From a virus: a stretch of DNA of 23,530 nt. The DNA lies in the IMG/VR virus record IMGVR_UViG_3300042922_000329, positions 1 to 23,530 of that record. The stretch is one strand, 5' to 3'. A program made the position numbers and the translations under genes. Positions 1-7,002 of the stretch are shown here, piece by piece. The notes beneath the pieces were generated by a model. The model ran no database searches. It saw nothing but the letters and a program-made list of their open reading frames with translations, and was not told where the DNA came from. The first letter of the stretch is position 1, and every line of letters begins with the position of its first letter.

Positions 1-222
1 TGCTTGAATGATTTTGAAGTTTTTATATGTACTGCTCCTAGGTACTACATAAGCTTCATACCCTTCTGGCAATTCCATTGCTACTCCTAAAGGTATAAGT
101 TTAAATTCGCCTTTTTTAAGTTCAATATCTATAGCTGAACGCAAGTCATACCAATCTGATTTTTGTTCAATGTTTTGAATCTTCGGCATCATAGTATCAA
201 AGTATTTTATTTTAATTTGCAA
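1..222 (-). CDS. dut: dUTPase (dUTP diphosphatase), N-terminal part, runs off the window
   Basis: Converts dUTP to dUMP plus pyrophosphate, keeping uracil out of phage DNA and supplying dUMP for thymidylate synthesis. The 74 codons present contain trimeric dUTPase motif 1 (SDWYDLRSA, about residues 27-35) and motif 2 (PRSST, about residues 65-69). Between them a [20 protein letters not shown]-type stretch fits the family. The C-terminal half and motifs 3-5 lie beyond position 1. I place the start at a TTG (222-220) because GGAGGA sits 8 nt upstream of it and residues such as QIKIKYFD precede motif 1 as in phage homologues; the ATG codons at about residues 12-13 have no ribosome binding site. 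The ribosome binding site and the first 11 bases lie inside the end of the upstream HNH gene, so translation of the two may be coupled. The family call is firm. Confidence 0.9.
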   Translation of the reverse strand, partial: MQIKIKYFDTMMPKIQNIEQKSDWYDLRSAIDIELKKGEFKLIPLGVAMELPEGYEAYVVPRSSTYKNFKIIQA

Positions 223-898
223 GTGTTTGTTCCTCCGATTTTATATTAGTTATTGGTGCAAATTCACCAAAATATTTAATCTCTGCTTCTTTACGTACTT
301 TTACAGCTTCATCGAAATTTTTATATCTTCCTAAACTGATTTTTTTATTTTCACTTAATTGTATTTGAACTAACCACTTTTGTCTTTCTTCTGCCCAATA
401 TACACCTAACACATTGGATTTACTACTTTTGGAAACATTTCTATTTCTCATATTTTCTTGTTGTGTACATTTTCTTAAATTGGATTTAATATTATTTACA
501 GTATTATGATTAATATGGTCAATATAATCATCTTTTTTAGCATCCATAACTAACCTATGTAAATATATTCTTTCATGATTAACTTGTGTTCTGACATAAC
601 CTTCTTTACTAATATGCCATTTAAAGTCTTTAATCTTATCATAATCTTCTAAATCAAAATAAAATGGTTCATTCTTTGATGTATATCCTATACCATACTC
701 ATTTGTTAAATCGTATAAGTTAGGGCAATTGCCACATGAAGTAGTGTGATTGTTTAATAAACAGTCTGCTCTAATAACTTTCTCATTTCCACAATCACAC
801 GCACACAAGTAATACAATCTCCCATTTTTTATTATTTTGCTTAAACAAGTTAGTTTATTTATTTTTACATTTAGCAATTCATTTTGTTCTAACTGCAT
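212..898 (-). CDS. HNH homing-type endonuclease with AP2 DNA-binding domain
   Basis: Probable site-specific DNA endonuclease of the free-standing homing type. Three parts are visible (numbering from the ATG at 898). An N-terminal Cys-rich module has C32, C34, C36, then C46, C55 and C58, of the CxCDCG...SCG kind common in phage HNH proteins. The HNH core is at about 108-152, with H114, D127-H128, N130-H131-N132 and N140. An AP2 domain lies at about 161-213, with LGVYW, W175 and the [11 protein letters not shown] block. About 228 residues is normal for this class. The start is uncertain: the frame is open up to a TTG at 931, and neither it nor the ATG at 898 has a clear ribosome binding site. 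The gene overlaps the last codons of nrdJ by 10 bases and the start of dut by 11, so it sits between two nucleotide genes without breaking either. Confidence 0.88.
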   Translation of the reverse strand: MQLEQNELLNVKINKLTCLSKIIKNGRLYYLCACDCGNEKVIRADCLLNNHTTSCGNCPNLYDLTNEYGIGYTSKNEPFYFDLEDYDKIKDFKWHISKEGYVRTQVNHERIYLHRLVMDAKKDDYIDHINHNTVNNIKSNLRKCTQQENMRNRNVSKSSKSNVLGVYWAEERQKWLVQIQLSENKKISLGRYKNFDEAVKVRKEAEIKYFGEFAPITNIKSEEQTLAN

Positions 899-2973
899 GG
901 TGAATGCCCACATTCTAAACATAATACACAAGAATTTGTTCTAATCAATGATTGTGAGCCACACTCAAGGCATTTAGCACCTTCAATTTTCTCATGTTCT
1001 TCTGTTTTGTCGGTCGTTAAAACTCCACTTCTTTTACAACCATCTCTGAATATTGTAATGCCTTTTAAACCTTTTTCCCAAGCATATATGTATAAATCTT
1101 CAACTTGTTTTACAGAAGTTGCAAATGGTAAATTAACTGTAGAGGATATTGAAGCGTCTATATGATTTTGCCAAACAGATTGCATATCAACTCTATCATA
1201 ATAATTTAAGTCATTTGCAGTAATAAATATATCAGGTAATTCTTCTTCTGTTTTAATATCAAATTTATCCATATACTCTTTTGCTATAGGGGTAAACACT
1301 TTGTAATATGTATCTTCGTCATGTAATGATTCTGTTTTTCTAGTATATGATATTTGATAAATCGGTTCTATTCCACCAGATATACCTAACATTGTGGATA
1401 GTGAGCCTGTTGGTGCAATAGTAAGAACTTGAGAATTTCTTAATCCATATTCTTTAATCATTTGTATTGTTTCTGGATACGCATTGTACTTTAAGAATTC
1501 ACTTTTTAATACTGCATCTTCTTTATATTTTTCGTAAGTACCTATTTCTTTTGATAATAGTGCTGATTGTTGTAAAGCTGAATTAATCATTTCAAAACCA
1601 ATCTTATCACATAATTCTAATGATTCTTTATTTCCATATTTTATATTCATCTTTATAAGCATATCAGCGATGCCCATAATTCCGATTCCTATTTGTCTCC
1701 AATCAATTACTGATTGCTTTTGTTTTTCTAAAGGATATAGATTATTTTCTATAGCTTCATCAAGTAAATCATTCATATATACAACTGTGTGTTTAACTGC
1801 TTCGTTAAATCTATCATAATCAAAACGTGCATTATCTGTAAATGGATTAATAATAAATTCGGCAAGGTTTAATGATATTAAATTACAACTTCCGAATTCT
1901 GGGAGTGGTTCTTCAGCACAGGGATTAAGTCCAACATATTCAAATTCATCATCTTCACTTAACAGATTCCAATTGTTTATTCTACTCCAATAAACTAAAG
2001 AGGGTTCTGCATAATTCCAATCCATCTTACAGAATATATGATATATCTCTTGTGCTTTTACAATCTTTTCTATTACTTCGCCTGTTTCTTCTATTGTAAA
2101 ATGAAGTTTCCAATCTGCATTATCTAAAACAGCATTCATAAAATCATCTGAAACCTTAATAGATATATTAGCTCTAGTAACTTTGTTTAAATCAGTTTTA
2201 CAATTAATAAAATCTAACAAATCAGGATGTGAACAATCTAGTGTAATCATTAATGCCCCTCTACGTCCACTCTGTCCAATTAACTCTGTAGTAAGTGAAT
2301 ATAAATCCATAAAGCTGATTGCACCAGAAGTAGTTTTGGCTGCATTATTTACTTTTGATTTCTTAGGTCTTAATTTACTGATGTCAATTCCTACACCGCC
2401 ACCATATGAGTATGTTCTAGCCATATATTTTGCAGTATCAAATATTGATTCAATATTATCTTCTGGTGATGGTAATACAAAGCAATTCGATAAAGTTATT
2501 TTTTTACCATCTTTATGCGTACCCCTACCTGCTAATATTCGTCCAGCAGGTAATAATTTTTTATGTATCATAAGCTTTTTGATATGCTCATTTCCATTAC
2601 TAACTCTATTTAAAAATCCATCAAAAGATTCATTTTTATATCTATATTTATTTTCCCATATTGCTTTTTGTAATTCTGTCATTTCCCATTGTGGATTATT
2701 TCTTAATCTATTTCTTTCTTCTCTGTATAGAATATATTGTTTGGCTACATCCTTCCTGCTATCCATTAAATACTCTTCAACCATATTCTGAATAGTTTCA
2801 ACTGTAGGCATTATATCTAAATCATTAATATCATCTTCTATATTATCGGCAATTTCTACTGCTAATTCAATATTAACACCTAATTCTGTTTCATCCATAG
2901 CTCTGGTTATAGCATTTATAATCTTATCTTTACTAAAATCTACTGGTTCGTTTGTTCTCTTAATTACCTGCAT
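889..2973 (-). CDS. nrdJ: Class II (adenosylcobalamin-dependent) ribonucleotide reductase
   Basis: Reduces ribonucleotides to deoxyribonucleotides for phage DNA synthesis. The 694-residue protein starts with an ATP-cone (about 1-92), so it is probably regulated allosterically by ATP/dATP. The catalytic barrel follows: C164 (SNCF) and C363 (GSCNL) as the active-site redox pair, N350-P-C352-A-E354 with the radical-forming Cys and Glu, the phosphate-binding APTGS at 520-524, and GITIFRDGCKRSG near 638-650. The C-terminus is a zinc ribbon (C668, C671, C682, C685) ending in C688-x4-C693, the usual shuttle thiols. The zinc-ribbon tail and the absence of a neighbouring radical-generating small subunit point to class II; a NrdB outside the window cannot be excluded, but the tail argues against class I. 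The ATG is preceded by AGGAGG at a 6-nt gap. The gene appears complete despite the endonuclease gene next to it. Confidence 0.92.
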   Translation of the reverse strand: MQVIKRTNEPVDFSKDKIINAITRAMDETELGVNIELAVEIADNIEDDINDLDIMPTVETIQNMVEEYLMDSRKDVAKQYILYREERNRLRNNPQWEMTELQKAIWENKYRYKNESFDGFLNRVSNGNEHIKKLMIHKKLLPAGRILAGRGTHKDGKKITLSNCFVLPSPEDNIESIFDTAKYMARTYSYGGGVGIDISKLRPKKSKVNNAAKTTSGAISFMDLYSLTTELIGQSGRRGALMITLDCSHPDLLDFINCKTDLNKVTRANISIKVSDDFMNAVLDNADWKLHFTIEETGEVIEKIVKAQEIYHIFCKMDWNYAEPSLVYWSRINNWNLLSEDDEFEYVGLNPCAEEPLPEFGSCNLISLNLAEFIINPFTDNARFDYDRFNEAVKHTVVYMNDLLDEAIENNLYPLEKQKQSVIDWRQIGIGIMGIADMLIKMNIKYGNKESLELCDKIGFEMINSALQQSALLSKEIGTYEKYKEDAVLKSEFLKYNAYPETIQMIKEYGLRNSQVLTIAPTGSLSTMLGISGGIEPIYQISYTRKTESLHDEDTYYKVFTPIAKEYMDKFDIKTEEELPDIFITANDLNYYDRVDMQSVWQNHIDASISSTVNLPFATSVKQVEDLYIYAWEKGLKGITIFRDGCKRSGVLTTDKTEEHEKIEGAKCLECGSQSLIRTNSCVLCLECGHSPCS

Positions 2974-3018
2974 TAATTTCCTCCTGTAACATCTATTGTT
3001 TTTATTAATATCTAATAT

Positions 3019-3264
3019 CTAACATTTACTTCTCAAATACCTAAATACCCTATTCACTAGATGAATTTCGTCTTCAGTCAAATCCTTCTCTACATCAACC
3101 AAAAAATCCATCTCTAATTCATTATATCTTTTCACAGCATCAGCCTTTATGTATTGCATATGCTTATTTACCTTATTAGCCTTTTCACAATCTTCTTTTA
3201 GATTCTCCATATCTTCTATTTTGTCAAGTGTACAATTGTCATTCCCCCTTCTATTCGTTGTCAT
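3019..3264 (-). CDS. Hypothetical protein, 81 aa, helical
   Basis: Not recognised. The protein is charged and predicted helical, with one Cys near the N-terminus (NCTL), one in the middle (EDCEKA) and one at the very C-terminus. It has no signal peptide or membrane segment. GAAAGGAGGA lies a normal distance before the ATG, so translation is well supported. It lies 45 bases upstream of nrdJ on the same strand and is probably co-transcribed with it, but nothing in the sequence links it to nucleotide reduction. Confidence 0.75.
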   Translation of the reverse strand: MTTNRRGNDNCTLDKIEDMENLKEDCEKANKVNKHMQYIKADAVKRYNELEMDFLVDVEKDLTEDEIHLVNRVFRYLRSKC

Positions 3265-3281
3265 TATAATATCCTCCTTTC

Positions 3282-3476
3282 TTAGAAATTTAGGTCTGTA
3301 TAATAAATTTCAAGGTTGACATCCCAAAGTTTTTGCATATCGTCTAATATGGTATTAGAGTTGATAATACAATTCTGAACATATTCTCTTGTGTTTTGTT
3401 GATTAATACAATCTAGTATTAAATCGTTCATATCTTGTTTAATCTTTTCTGCTAGTTGAAATACTTTATTGCCCAT
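3282..3476 (-). CDS. Hypothetical protein, 64 aa
   Basis: Not recognised. A small soluble, mostly helical protein with two Cys and no motif I can name. The ribosome binding site AAGGAG precedes the ATG at a 5-nt gap. The gene ends 17 bases before the next ATG, as expected for genes on one transcript. Confidence 0.72.
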   Translation of the reverse strand: MGNKVFQLAEKIKQDMNDLILDCINQQNTREYVQNCIINSNTILDDMQKLWDVNLEIYYTDLNF

Positions 3477-3488
3477 TATTGCTCCTTC

Positions 3489-3695
3489 TTAATTTAAAAT
3501 TATCCAATGGTTATTATTTATTTTCCACTCTATATCATCTTTGTCGTAATATGCAAAAGGTTGAGGGTCTTCTGCATCTATCCATGTAATTTTATATGTA
3601 TCTTTATCAATTTCTTCAGCGTGATACTTATGACATAGTTCTGGAAATTGTTTTTTTAATCTGTCAGATACTTCAAAATCAAATTCTGTTGGCAT
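3489..3695 (-). CDS. Hypothetical protein, 68 aa, acidic
   Basis: Not recognised. It has a predicted N-terminal helix followed by alternating beta-like segments rich in Trp, Tyr and Asp (TYKITWIDAEDPQ and DDIEWKI), suggesting a small alpha/beta or beta-barrel fold. The ribosome binding site is weaker than its neighbours' (AAAGAG, about 5 nt before the ATG), so it may be translated less. The spacing to the next gene is 12 bases. Confidence 0.72.
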   Translation of the reverse strand: MPTEFDFEVSDRLKKQFPELCHKYHAEEIDKDTYKITWIDAEDPQPFAYYDKDDIEWKINNNHWIILN

Positions 3696-3710
3696 TGTTT
3701 TGCTCTTTTC

Positions 3711-3917
3711 TTATTTAGATGGTAGTAGTGACATTAATACGTTTCTTAAATCAATATTTCCTACATCTTCACCTGTTTCTACACTGATAATTTGTAGGTT
3801 ATTTTGTATATTCCATTTTCCTTCACATGTAACAACCATTCCTAATTCAGTCTCCCATACTAAACCCATAAAATCTTCACTATCACGTATTCCGTAAAGT
3901 GGCTTACTTTTTTTCAT
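3711..3917 (-). CDS. Hypothetical protein, 68 aa
   Basis: Not recognised. I place the start at the ATG at 3917 (MKKSKPLYGIRDSE) because AAGGAG lies 7 nt before it; the open frame extends 27 bases further upstream without support. The sequence has beta-strand-like stretches (LVWETELGMVVTCEGKWNIQ) and is probably a small beta-rich domain. It has no membrane segment and a single Cys. Confidence 0.72.
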   Translation of the reverse strand: MKKSKPLYGIRDSEDFMGLVWETELGMVVTCEGKWNIQNNLQIISVETGEDVGNIDLRNVLMSLLPSK

Positions 3918-3953
3918 TATTATACTCCTTAATATTTCCATCAAATTTGTCTT

Positions 3954-4358
3954 TTATTGAACCTTTTCAATTCTAATTAAGTAGTCATCAAAGTCTGTAG
4001 ATATAAGTTGATATTTTACAATGTCTCCTATACTAAAATCACTTAATCTTATTGGATATTTCAAATTAAAAGTTTCATTAAAGGCTTTATTATTTTCAGT
4101 TACATATTTAGTATTATCTAGAACAATTGTTTTGTCAGTAACTTCATTAACCCTTGCATATTCAACTACTATATTATTACTATTTATATCTCTATAAGGA
4201 GCATTTTCTACAATTTCACTTGCTCCAAACCCACAAACCAACATGATTATAATTCCTATTAATATCAGAGACCAATCAATCCAACATATTAATCCAGTTA
4301 CAAATAATGCAATCCCTATTATAAAACCAATAACTAAAACCATCATTAATAAACTCAT
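3954..4358 (-). CDS. Membrane protein with two TM helices and a soluble C-terminal domain
   Basis: Function unknown. Residues about 3-23 and 29-48 are strongly hydrophobic and form a probable two-helix hairpin in the cell membrane. They are followed by an approximately 85-residue soluble domain with beta-strand pattern (KTIVLDNTKYV, IGDIVKYQLI), which could be a small OB-like or beta-barrel domain; this resembles NfeD-like layouts only in outline. The start overlaps the stop codon of the upstream membrane protein in a TAATG junction, so the two are translationally coupled. Its ribosome binding site AAAGGAG lies inside the last codons of that gene. The pair may act together in the envelope, for example in superinfection exclusion, but that is only inference. 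Confidence 0.8.
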   Translation of the reverse strand: MSLLMMVLVIGFIIGIALFVTGLICWIDWSLILIGIIIMLVCGFGASEIVENAPYRDINSNNIVVEYARVNEVTDKTIVLDNTKYVTENNKAFNETFNLKYPIRLSDFSIGDIVKYQLISTDFDDYLIRIEKVQ

Positions 4359-4594
4359 TATTCTATTTCTCCTTTAATATTTATTTTTATATCAACTATA
4401 TTTGACTTTGTTAAATCTTTTATGAGCATCTTGATTAAAAATCCGATAGTAATTATCAAAGAAACTCCTATAGTAACTTTGTCTAATTCAATACCTCTAC
4501 AAAGCTGTATAAAATGTCCTACCCATAAACCTATCAACCAACCATCTAAAGCTAAATTAAATATGTATCCAAACTTTTTAAAAAAATCTTTCAT
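4358..4594 (-). CDS. Small membrane protein, 78 aa, two predicted TM segments
   Basis: Function unknown. The start is set at the ATG at 4594 (MKDFFKKFGY), which follows AGGAGG at 6 nt; the frame is open 42 bases further upstream but lacks a ribosome binding site there. Two hydrophobic stretches (about residues 11-29 and 37-56) flank a short loop with Cys-Arg-Gly, and a charged tail ends the protein. It has no cleavable signal peptide. It is coupled to the following two-helix membrane protein by a one-base TAATG overlap. A holin is unlikely, because no lysis gene is nearby and the location is among early-type genes. Confidence 0.78.
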   Translation of the reverse strand: MKDFFKKFGYIFNLALDGWLIGLWVGHFIQLCRGIELDKVTIGVSLIITIGFLIKMLIKDLTKSNIVDIKINIKGEIE

Positions 4595-4679
4595 TTTTAA
4601 CCTCCTAAATATTATTTTTATATTAATCATATACAACCCTTAACCTTAATTAAAATCTCTCTACCCTTTATCTCTTATT

Positions 4680-4820
4680 CTAATCTTCCCAATCTGGCTC
4701 TATTTCTTTAATATCAAGTATCTTTGAAATTGCTTTGTATTCGTCTTCAGTAGGTTTGATATAGTAAATCTTAAAACTATCTTTCCTATTGTCAACGACT
4801 TTAATTTCTATTCCCTTCAT
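4680..4820 (-). CDS. Hypothetical protein, 46 aa
   Basis: A short open frame with an excellent ribosome binding site (AAAGGAG, 8 nt before the ATG at 4820) and a well-formed start (MKGIEIKVVDNRKDSF). The product looks like a single small alpha/beta unit: a strand, a turn, then IYYIKPTEDEYKAI and an acidic C-terminus ending in WED. Not recognised. It fills what would otherwise be a gap in the cluster. Confidence 0.7.
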   Translation of the reverse strand: MKGIEIKVVDNRKDSFKIYYIKPTEDEYKAISKILDIKEIEPDWED

Positions 4821-4825
4821 ATTAA

Positions 4826-4936
4826 TTACTCCTTTCCTAGATTTTGAAGTTTAGATGAAAGAGACATTTTATGGTCATTTTTGGCTTTTGTATCTCTCGT
4901 TTTCTCGTTTATGCTCTCGTTTGCTTTGATTCTCAT
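4826..4936 (-). CDS. Possible 36-aa peptide, weak support
   Basis: An ATG-to-TAA frame of 36 very polar codons (MRIKANESINEKTRD...). Its stop lies at the ribosome binding site of the following small gene, a typical arrangement for coupled genes. Against it, I see no ribosome binding site before its ATG, and much of it coincides with short direct repeats. It could equally be non-coding regulatory DNA. Confidence 0.3.
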   Translation of the reverse strand: MRIKANESINEKTRDTKAKNDHKMSLSSKLQNLGKE

Positions 4937-4955
4937 GTTACAAATGTGTTACAAA
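4896..4955. repeat. Patch of short direct repeats: three CTCGTTT and two TGTTACAAA
   Basis: On the plus strand CTCGTTT occurs at 4896-4902, 4904-4910 and 4916-4922. TGTTACAAA occurs twice, at 4936-4944 and 4947-4955, exactly 11 bp apart, about one helical turn. Two different repeat families within 60 bp, in a stretch with no well-supported gene, suggest protein-binding sites such as an operator or iterons. The role is not known. Confidence 0.55.
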
Positions 4956-4961
4956 AAGTGT

Positions 4962-5240
4962 TTAAACTAAATAAGCAAACTTTTTACTCTTTATACTTTT
5001 CCAATTAGTAATATCACACATTAAATGCTTTTCATCATATGTAAGATTCTCAATCTTTGCTTCTCTAGGAATAGTAGCACCATGTAGGCTACCTATACAT
5101 GAGTTTCTGATAATTGTTTTACCATGTATAAATTCATCAACATATAACATCCAACTTTCCGTTTCTATTACTCTTGATTGATGGTCTTGGATTGCTCCTA
5201 AATTATCTATGGATAAATTCGTTTCTATTATCCTAACCAT
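4962..5240 (-). CDS. Hypothetical protein, 92 aa, first gene after a promoter
   Basis: Not recognised. The protein shows alternating strand-like segments (VIETESWMLYVDEF, KTIIRNSCIGSL) and no membrane segment. A strong ribosome binding site (GGAAGGAGGAAATAT) precedes the ATG. It is the first gene downstream of the sigma-A-type promoter at 5285-5312, with a leader of about 40 bases, so it is likely well expressed. Confidence 0.78.
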   Translation of the reverse strand: MVRIIETNLSIDNLGAIQDHQSRVIETESWMLYVDEFIHGKTIIRNSCIGSLHGATIPREAKIENLTYDEKHLMCDITNWKSIKSKKFAYLV

Positions 5241-5284
5241 ATATTTCCTCCTTCCTTCAATCTTTAACTTAACCTCTTATATTC

Positions 5285-5312
5285 ATTTTACCATGCATTT
5301 TTCAGTTGTCAA
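5285..5312 (-). promoter_or_regulatory. Sigma-A type promoter with extended -10
   Basis: Reading on the minus strand: TTGACA (5312-5307), 16-bp spacer, TAAAAT (5290-5285), with TGG directly before the -10 giving an extended -10. The start of transcription would be near 5278, about 38 bases before the ATG at 5240. It lies in the 100-base gap between two genes on the same strand and would reinforce expression of the genes from 5240 downward. I see no terminator in front of it. Confidence 0.75.
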
Positions 5313-5319
5313 CTAATAA

Positions 5320-5333
5320 TTTTATATTTGTTA
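5320..5333 (-). repeat. Shared 14-mer upstream of the 5285 promoter
   Basis: The minus-strand 14-mer TAACAAATATAAAA lies just upstream of this promoter's -35. An exact copy occurs upstream of the other strong promoter, at 13717-13730. It is AT-rich, like an UP element. A shorter related copy is present near 12068-12081. Confidence 0.4.
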
Positions 5334-5341
5334 TTATAAAT

Positions 5342-5947
5342 TTACTTTTTACTAAACTCAATATAGTTTCTCCAGAATAATAACTCAGATGTACTTCTAT
5401 ATGCAACATCATCTAAGACTTCAGAACACCATTCTCTATAATCCTCTTCTGTTTTAAATCTTCTATCCAGTCTTTTGTAGGCTCTCTTGACTAATTTAAC
5501 ACCTTTCATATCTGATATCATCTGCGATTTCTTCGGTAGTTTAAAGTTATCTAAATCCACTTCTATAAATCCTATCTTATCAGGGATTAATTCTATTGGT
5601 ATAGTATTAATAGGAGCAATAATATATGTGTACATAGGTGCTGCACAGAAACCATTTTTAAAGTCTGCTAATGTTGCTTTGGCTTCTATTCCTTTTACAT
5701 CATAATAGTATAGCGATTGACCATCTTTTAACTTCTTCTGTCTACATCTTTTTACACCAACCGCATCAATAATACTCTTAAAGTCTTTACCATTCTCTTT
5801 AATGTCATAAGAATACATTCCATTGACTTCAGTCCCTATTCTATTATATCCCCATCCAAATAATATATATTTAGATATTTCTTTTAGTAGAAAATGCGTT
5901 TCTGTTTCATTTTGTGGTCGTTTATATATTTGTATCACCTCCTGCAC
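5342..5947 (-). CDS. Putative PD-(D/E)XK nuclease-like protein resembling the MmcB family
   Basis: A 201-codon frame with a pattern of the restriction-endonuclease-like fold. D61 (IIDAVGV) lies before strand Y80-Y82, then E88-x-K90 (GIEAKATLADF) and D95-F96. It is followed by YTYIIAP, PIELIPDKIGFIEV and a helical tail. This order (D, then ExK-x4-DF, then Y-x-I-x-P and the PxxIGxI strand) is what I recall for MmcB-like DNA-repair proteins; the similarity is by eye. The start is a puzzle. The frame's upstream GTG (5947) has no ribosome binding site, while a perfect AGGAGGTGAT overlaps codons 2-5. The only codon in frame at the right distance from it is AUA at 5929 (codon 7). No ATG, GTG or TTG follows in frame until well inside the domain. 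If AUA is used, the protein has 195 residues. Confidence 0.6.
   Translation of the reverse strand: MQEVIQIYKRPQNETETHFLLKEISKYILFGWGYNRIGTEVNGMYSYDIKENGKDFKSIIDAVGVKRCRQKKLKDGQSLYYYDVKGIEAKATLADFKNGFCAAPMYTYIIAPINTIPIELIPDKIGFIEVDLDNFKLPKKSQMISDMKGVKLVKRAYKRLDRRFKTEEDYREWCSEVLDDVAYRSTSELLFWRNYIEFSKK
5934..5943 (-). promoter_or_regulatory. Perfect Shine-Dalgarno sequence lacking a standard start codon downstream
   Basis: AGGAGGTGAT (minus strand) is a full-length match to the 16S rRNA 3' end. An in-frame AUA begins 8 nt after GGAGG. The nearest canonical starts are a GTG inside the site itself and a GTG before it. No other gene could be using it: the next ATG (near 5910) opens a frame of only 8 codons. 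Confidence 0.65.
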
Positions 5948-5995
5948 TATTTAAGAAAAGTGCCAATTGTATCAAGTTTCTATGAAATAACTTTT

Positions 5996-6385
5996 TTATT
6001 GTGATTTATCCCAAGATATATAAATTACTTTTTCGTTCCTACATACACTACTATCTCTCCACTCTATTAAATATCCTAATTCCTTAAAGTAAGCAAATAC
6101 AAATTGCTCACATAATTTAATTATTTCACTTGTATAGCCAGAATCACAAAACGAAAAGAATCTAAAAATTTCTTCTCCTTCTTTTTCACTGTGTCTTGAG
6201 AAAGACTCCCACAAAACTCCATGTTCACTTCTATATTTAACTCTATTAGATATAAGCCTTATGTATTTTTCAGCTAATTTTTGTGCTTTGTTTAAAACTA
6301 TATAATTATGTATATTAAATAATTCATTAGCTGAAGGAATAATATCTTCTTGATTTAGTGTGATTCTAATTTTCTTTTTCCACAT
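5996..6385 (-). CDS. Hypothetical protein, 129 aa
   Basis: Not recognised. A soluble, mostly helical protein with an N-terminal basic strand (MWKKKIRITL), a central acidic segment (SEKEGEEIFRFF) and an aromatic C-terminal part ending in IYISWDKSQ. It has three scattered Cys, not arranged as a zinc site. GGAGGA stands 6 nt before the ATG. One of the larger products of the small-gene block. Confidence 0.75.
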   Translation of the reverse strand: MWKKKIRITLNQEDIIPSANELFNIHNYIVLNKAQKLAEKYIRLISNRVKYRSEHGVLWESFSRHSEKEGEEIFRFFSFCDSGYTSEIIKLCEQFVFAYFKELGYLIEWRDSSVCRNEKVIYISWDKSQ

Positions 6386-6426
6386 TAATTGTCCTCCAAA
6401 TTCCTCTTTTATCGAAATATTTGATT

Positions 6427-6678
6427 TTAAGAACCTAGTGTTTCCAATGGTTGTAGCGTTTTGGATTTTTGAATTTCTTCGTATATTTTCATCTTTTTAT
6501 CCATATCAACCCAACTTCTCATACATTCAAAATCTTTATCACCAATTTCTATATATCTAGTGCCTTTATCAAACCAAATTTGAATTGTACCATTTTGACA
6601 ACCATAAGTCCAAAATTCAACTTTTGTTGGTTTTAAATTTTCTTCTGGTCTATCATAAGTAGGTCTTTTAACTTCCAT
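6427..6678 (-). CDS. Hypothetical protein, 83 aa
   Basis: Not recognised. The middle is beta-like (VEFWTYGCQNGTIQIWFDKGTRYI pattern, written here only in part: TIQIWFDKGTRYIEIGD) and the C-terminal third is helical. AAGGAGGATTT precedes the ATG. The 34 bases between the upstream stop and this start closely match those in front of the gene at 10877. Confidence 0.75.
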   Translation of the reverse strand: MEVKRPTYDRPEENLKPTKVEFWTYGCQNGTIQIWFDKGTRYIEIGDKDFECMRSWVDMDKKMKIYEEIQKSKTLQPLETLGS

Positions 6679-6692
6679 AAATCCTCCTTAAC

Positions 6693-6715
6693 TTTCAAGC
6701 AAATGATTCTTTTAT
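6693..6715. repeat. Intercistronic repeat, copy 1 (partner at 10894-10916)
   Basis: A 23-base segment running from the stop codon of the upstream gene to the ribosome binding site of the next matches the segment at 10894-10916 at 21 of 23 positions. The two stop codons fall at the same place in the repeat. This suggests duplication of an intercistronic module, though the flanking genes are not obviously related. Confidence 0.55.
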
Positions 6716-7002
6716 AGTCTTGTTACTGATTTTAAATTAGCTATATATTGAATACAGCAATCTAAACAATATATATCTAAACTATAAGATTCAAAATATT
6801 TACCACAATGATTACATTTTGTGCCATATTTTATTTCATGGTTATCTCCATCATATGTAACTGCAAATCCAAACTTATATGATTCTATAGCTGATTCTAA
6901 AGTATATTTTCCTGCAATTCTACCACAGCCTTCACATGGATGAGAAATATGATGCAAACATCCCTTATGACTACATGGTTCACCATCTCTTAATTCTCTC
7001 AA
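6712..7002 (-). CDS. Small Cys-rich protein with two probable zinc sites, 96 aa
   Basis: Probable zinc-binding protein of unknown role. A first cluster has C10, C15, H17/H18, C23 and C26 (GEPCSHKGC and HPCEGCGRI). A second has C63-x2-C66 (KCNHCGKYF) with C79 and C82-C83. The pairing of a Cys/His knuckle with a ribbon suggests nucleic-acid or protein binding. The start is a TTG (7002), chosen because AAAGGAG lies 7 nt before it and no ATG follows nearby in frame. No catalytic motif is visible. Confidence 0.75.
   Translation of the reverse strand: MRELRDGEPCSHKGCLHHISHPCEGCGRIAGKYTLESAIESYKFGFAVTYDGDNHEIKYGTKCNHCGKYFESYSLDIYCLDCCIQYIANLKSVTRL

Noticed and set aside
889-931. HNH gene as part of an intron or intein interrupting nrdJ
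   Set aside because: nrdJ is complete through its C-terminal zinc ribbon and shuttle cysteines, and dut starts normally, so the endonuclease gene is free-standing.
2183-2791. Long plus-strand open frame opposite nrdJ
   Set aside because: It is a shadow of the strongly supported nrdJ gene, has no ribosome binding site and no family features. The same applies to the other plus-strand frames.
4768-4795. TTGACA-16-TAAGAT promoter-like sequence on the minus strand
   Set aside because: It lies inside the 46-codon gene and the -10 matches only four of six bases without an extended -10. A chance match is likely in AT-rich DNA.
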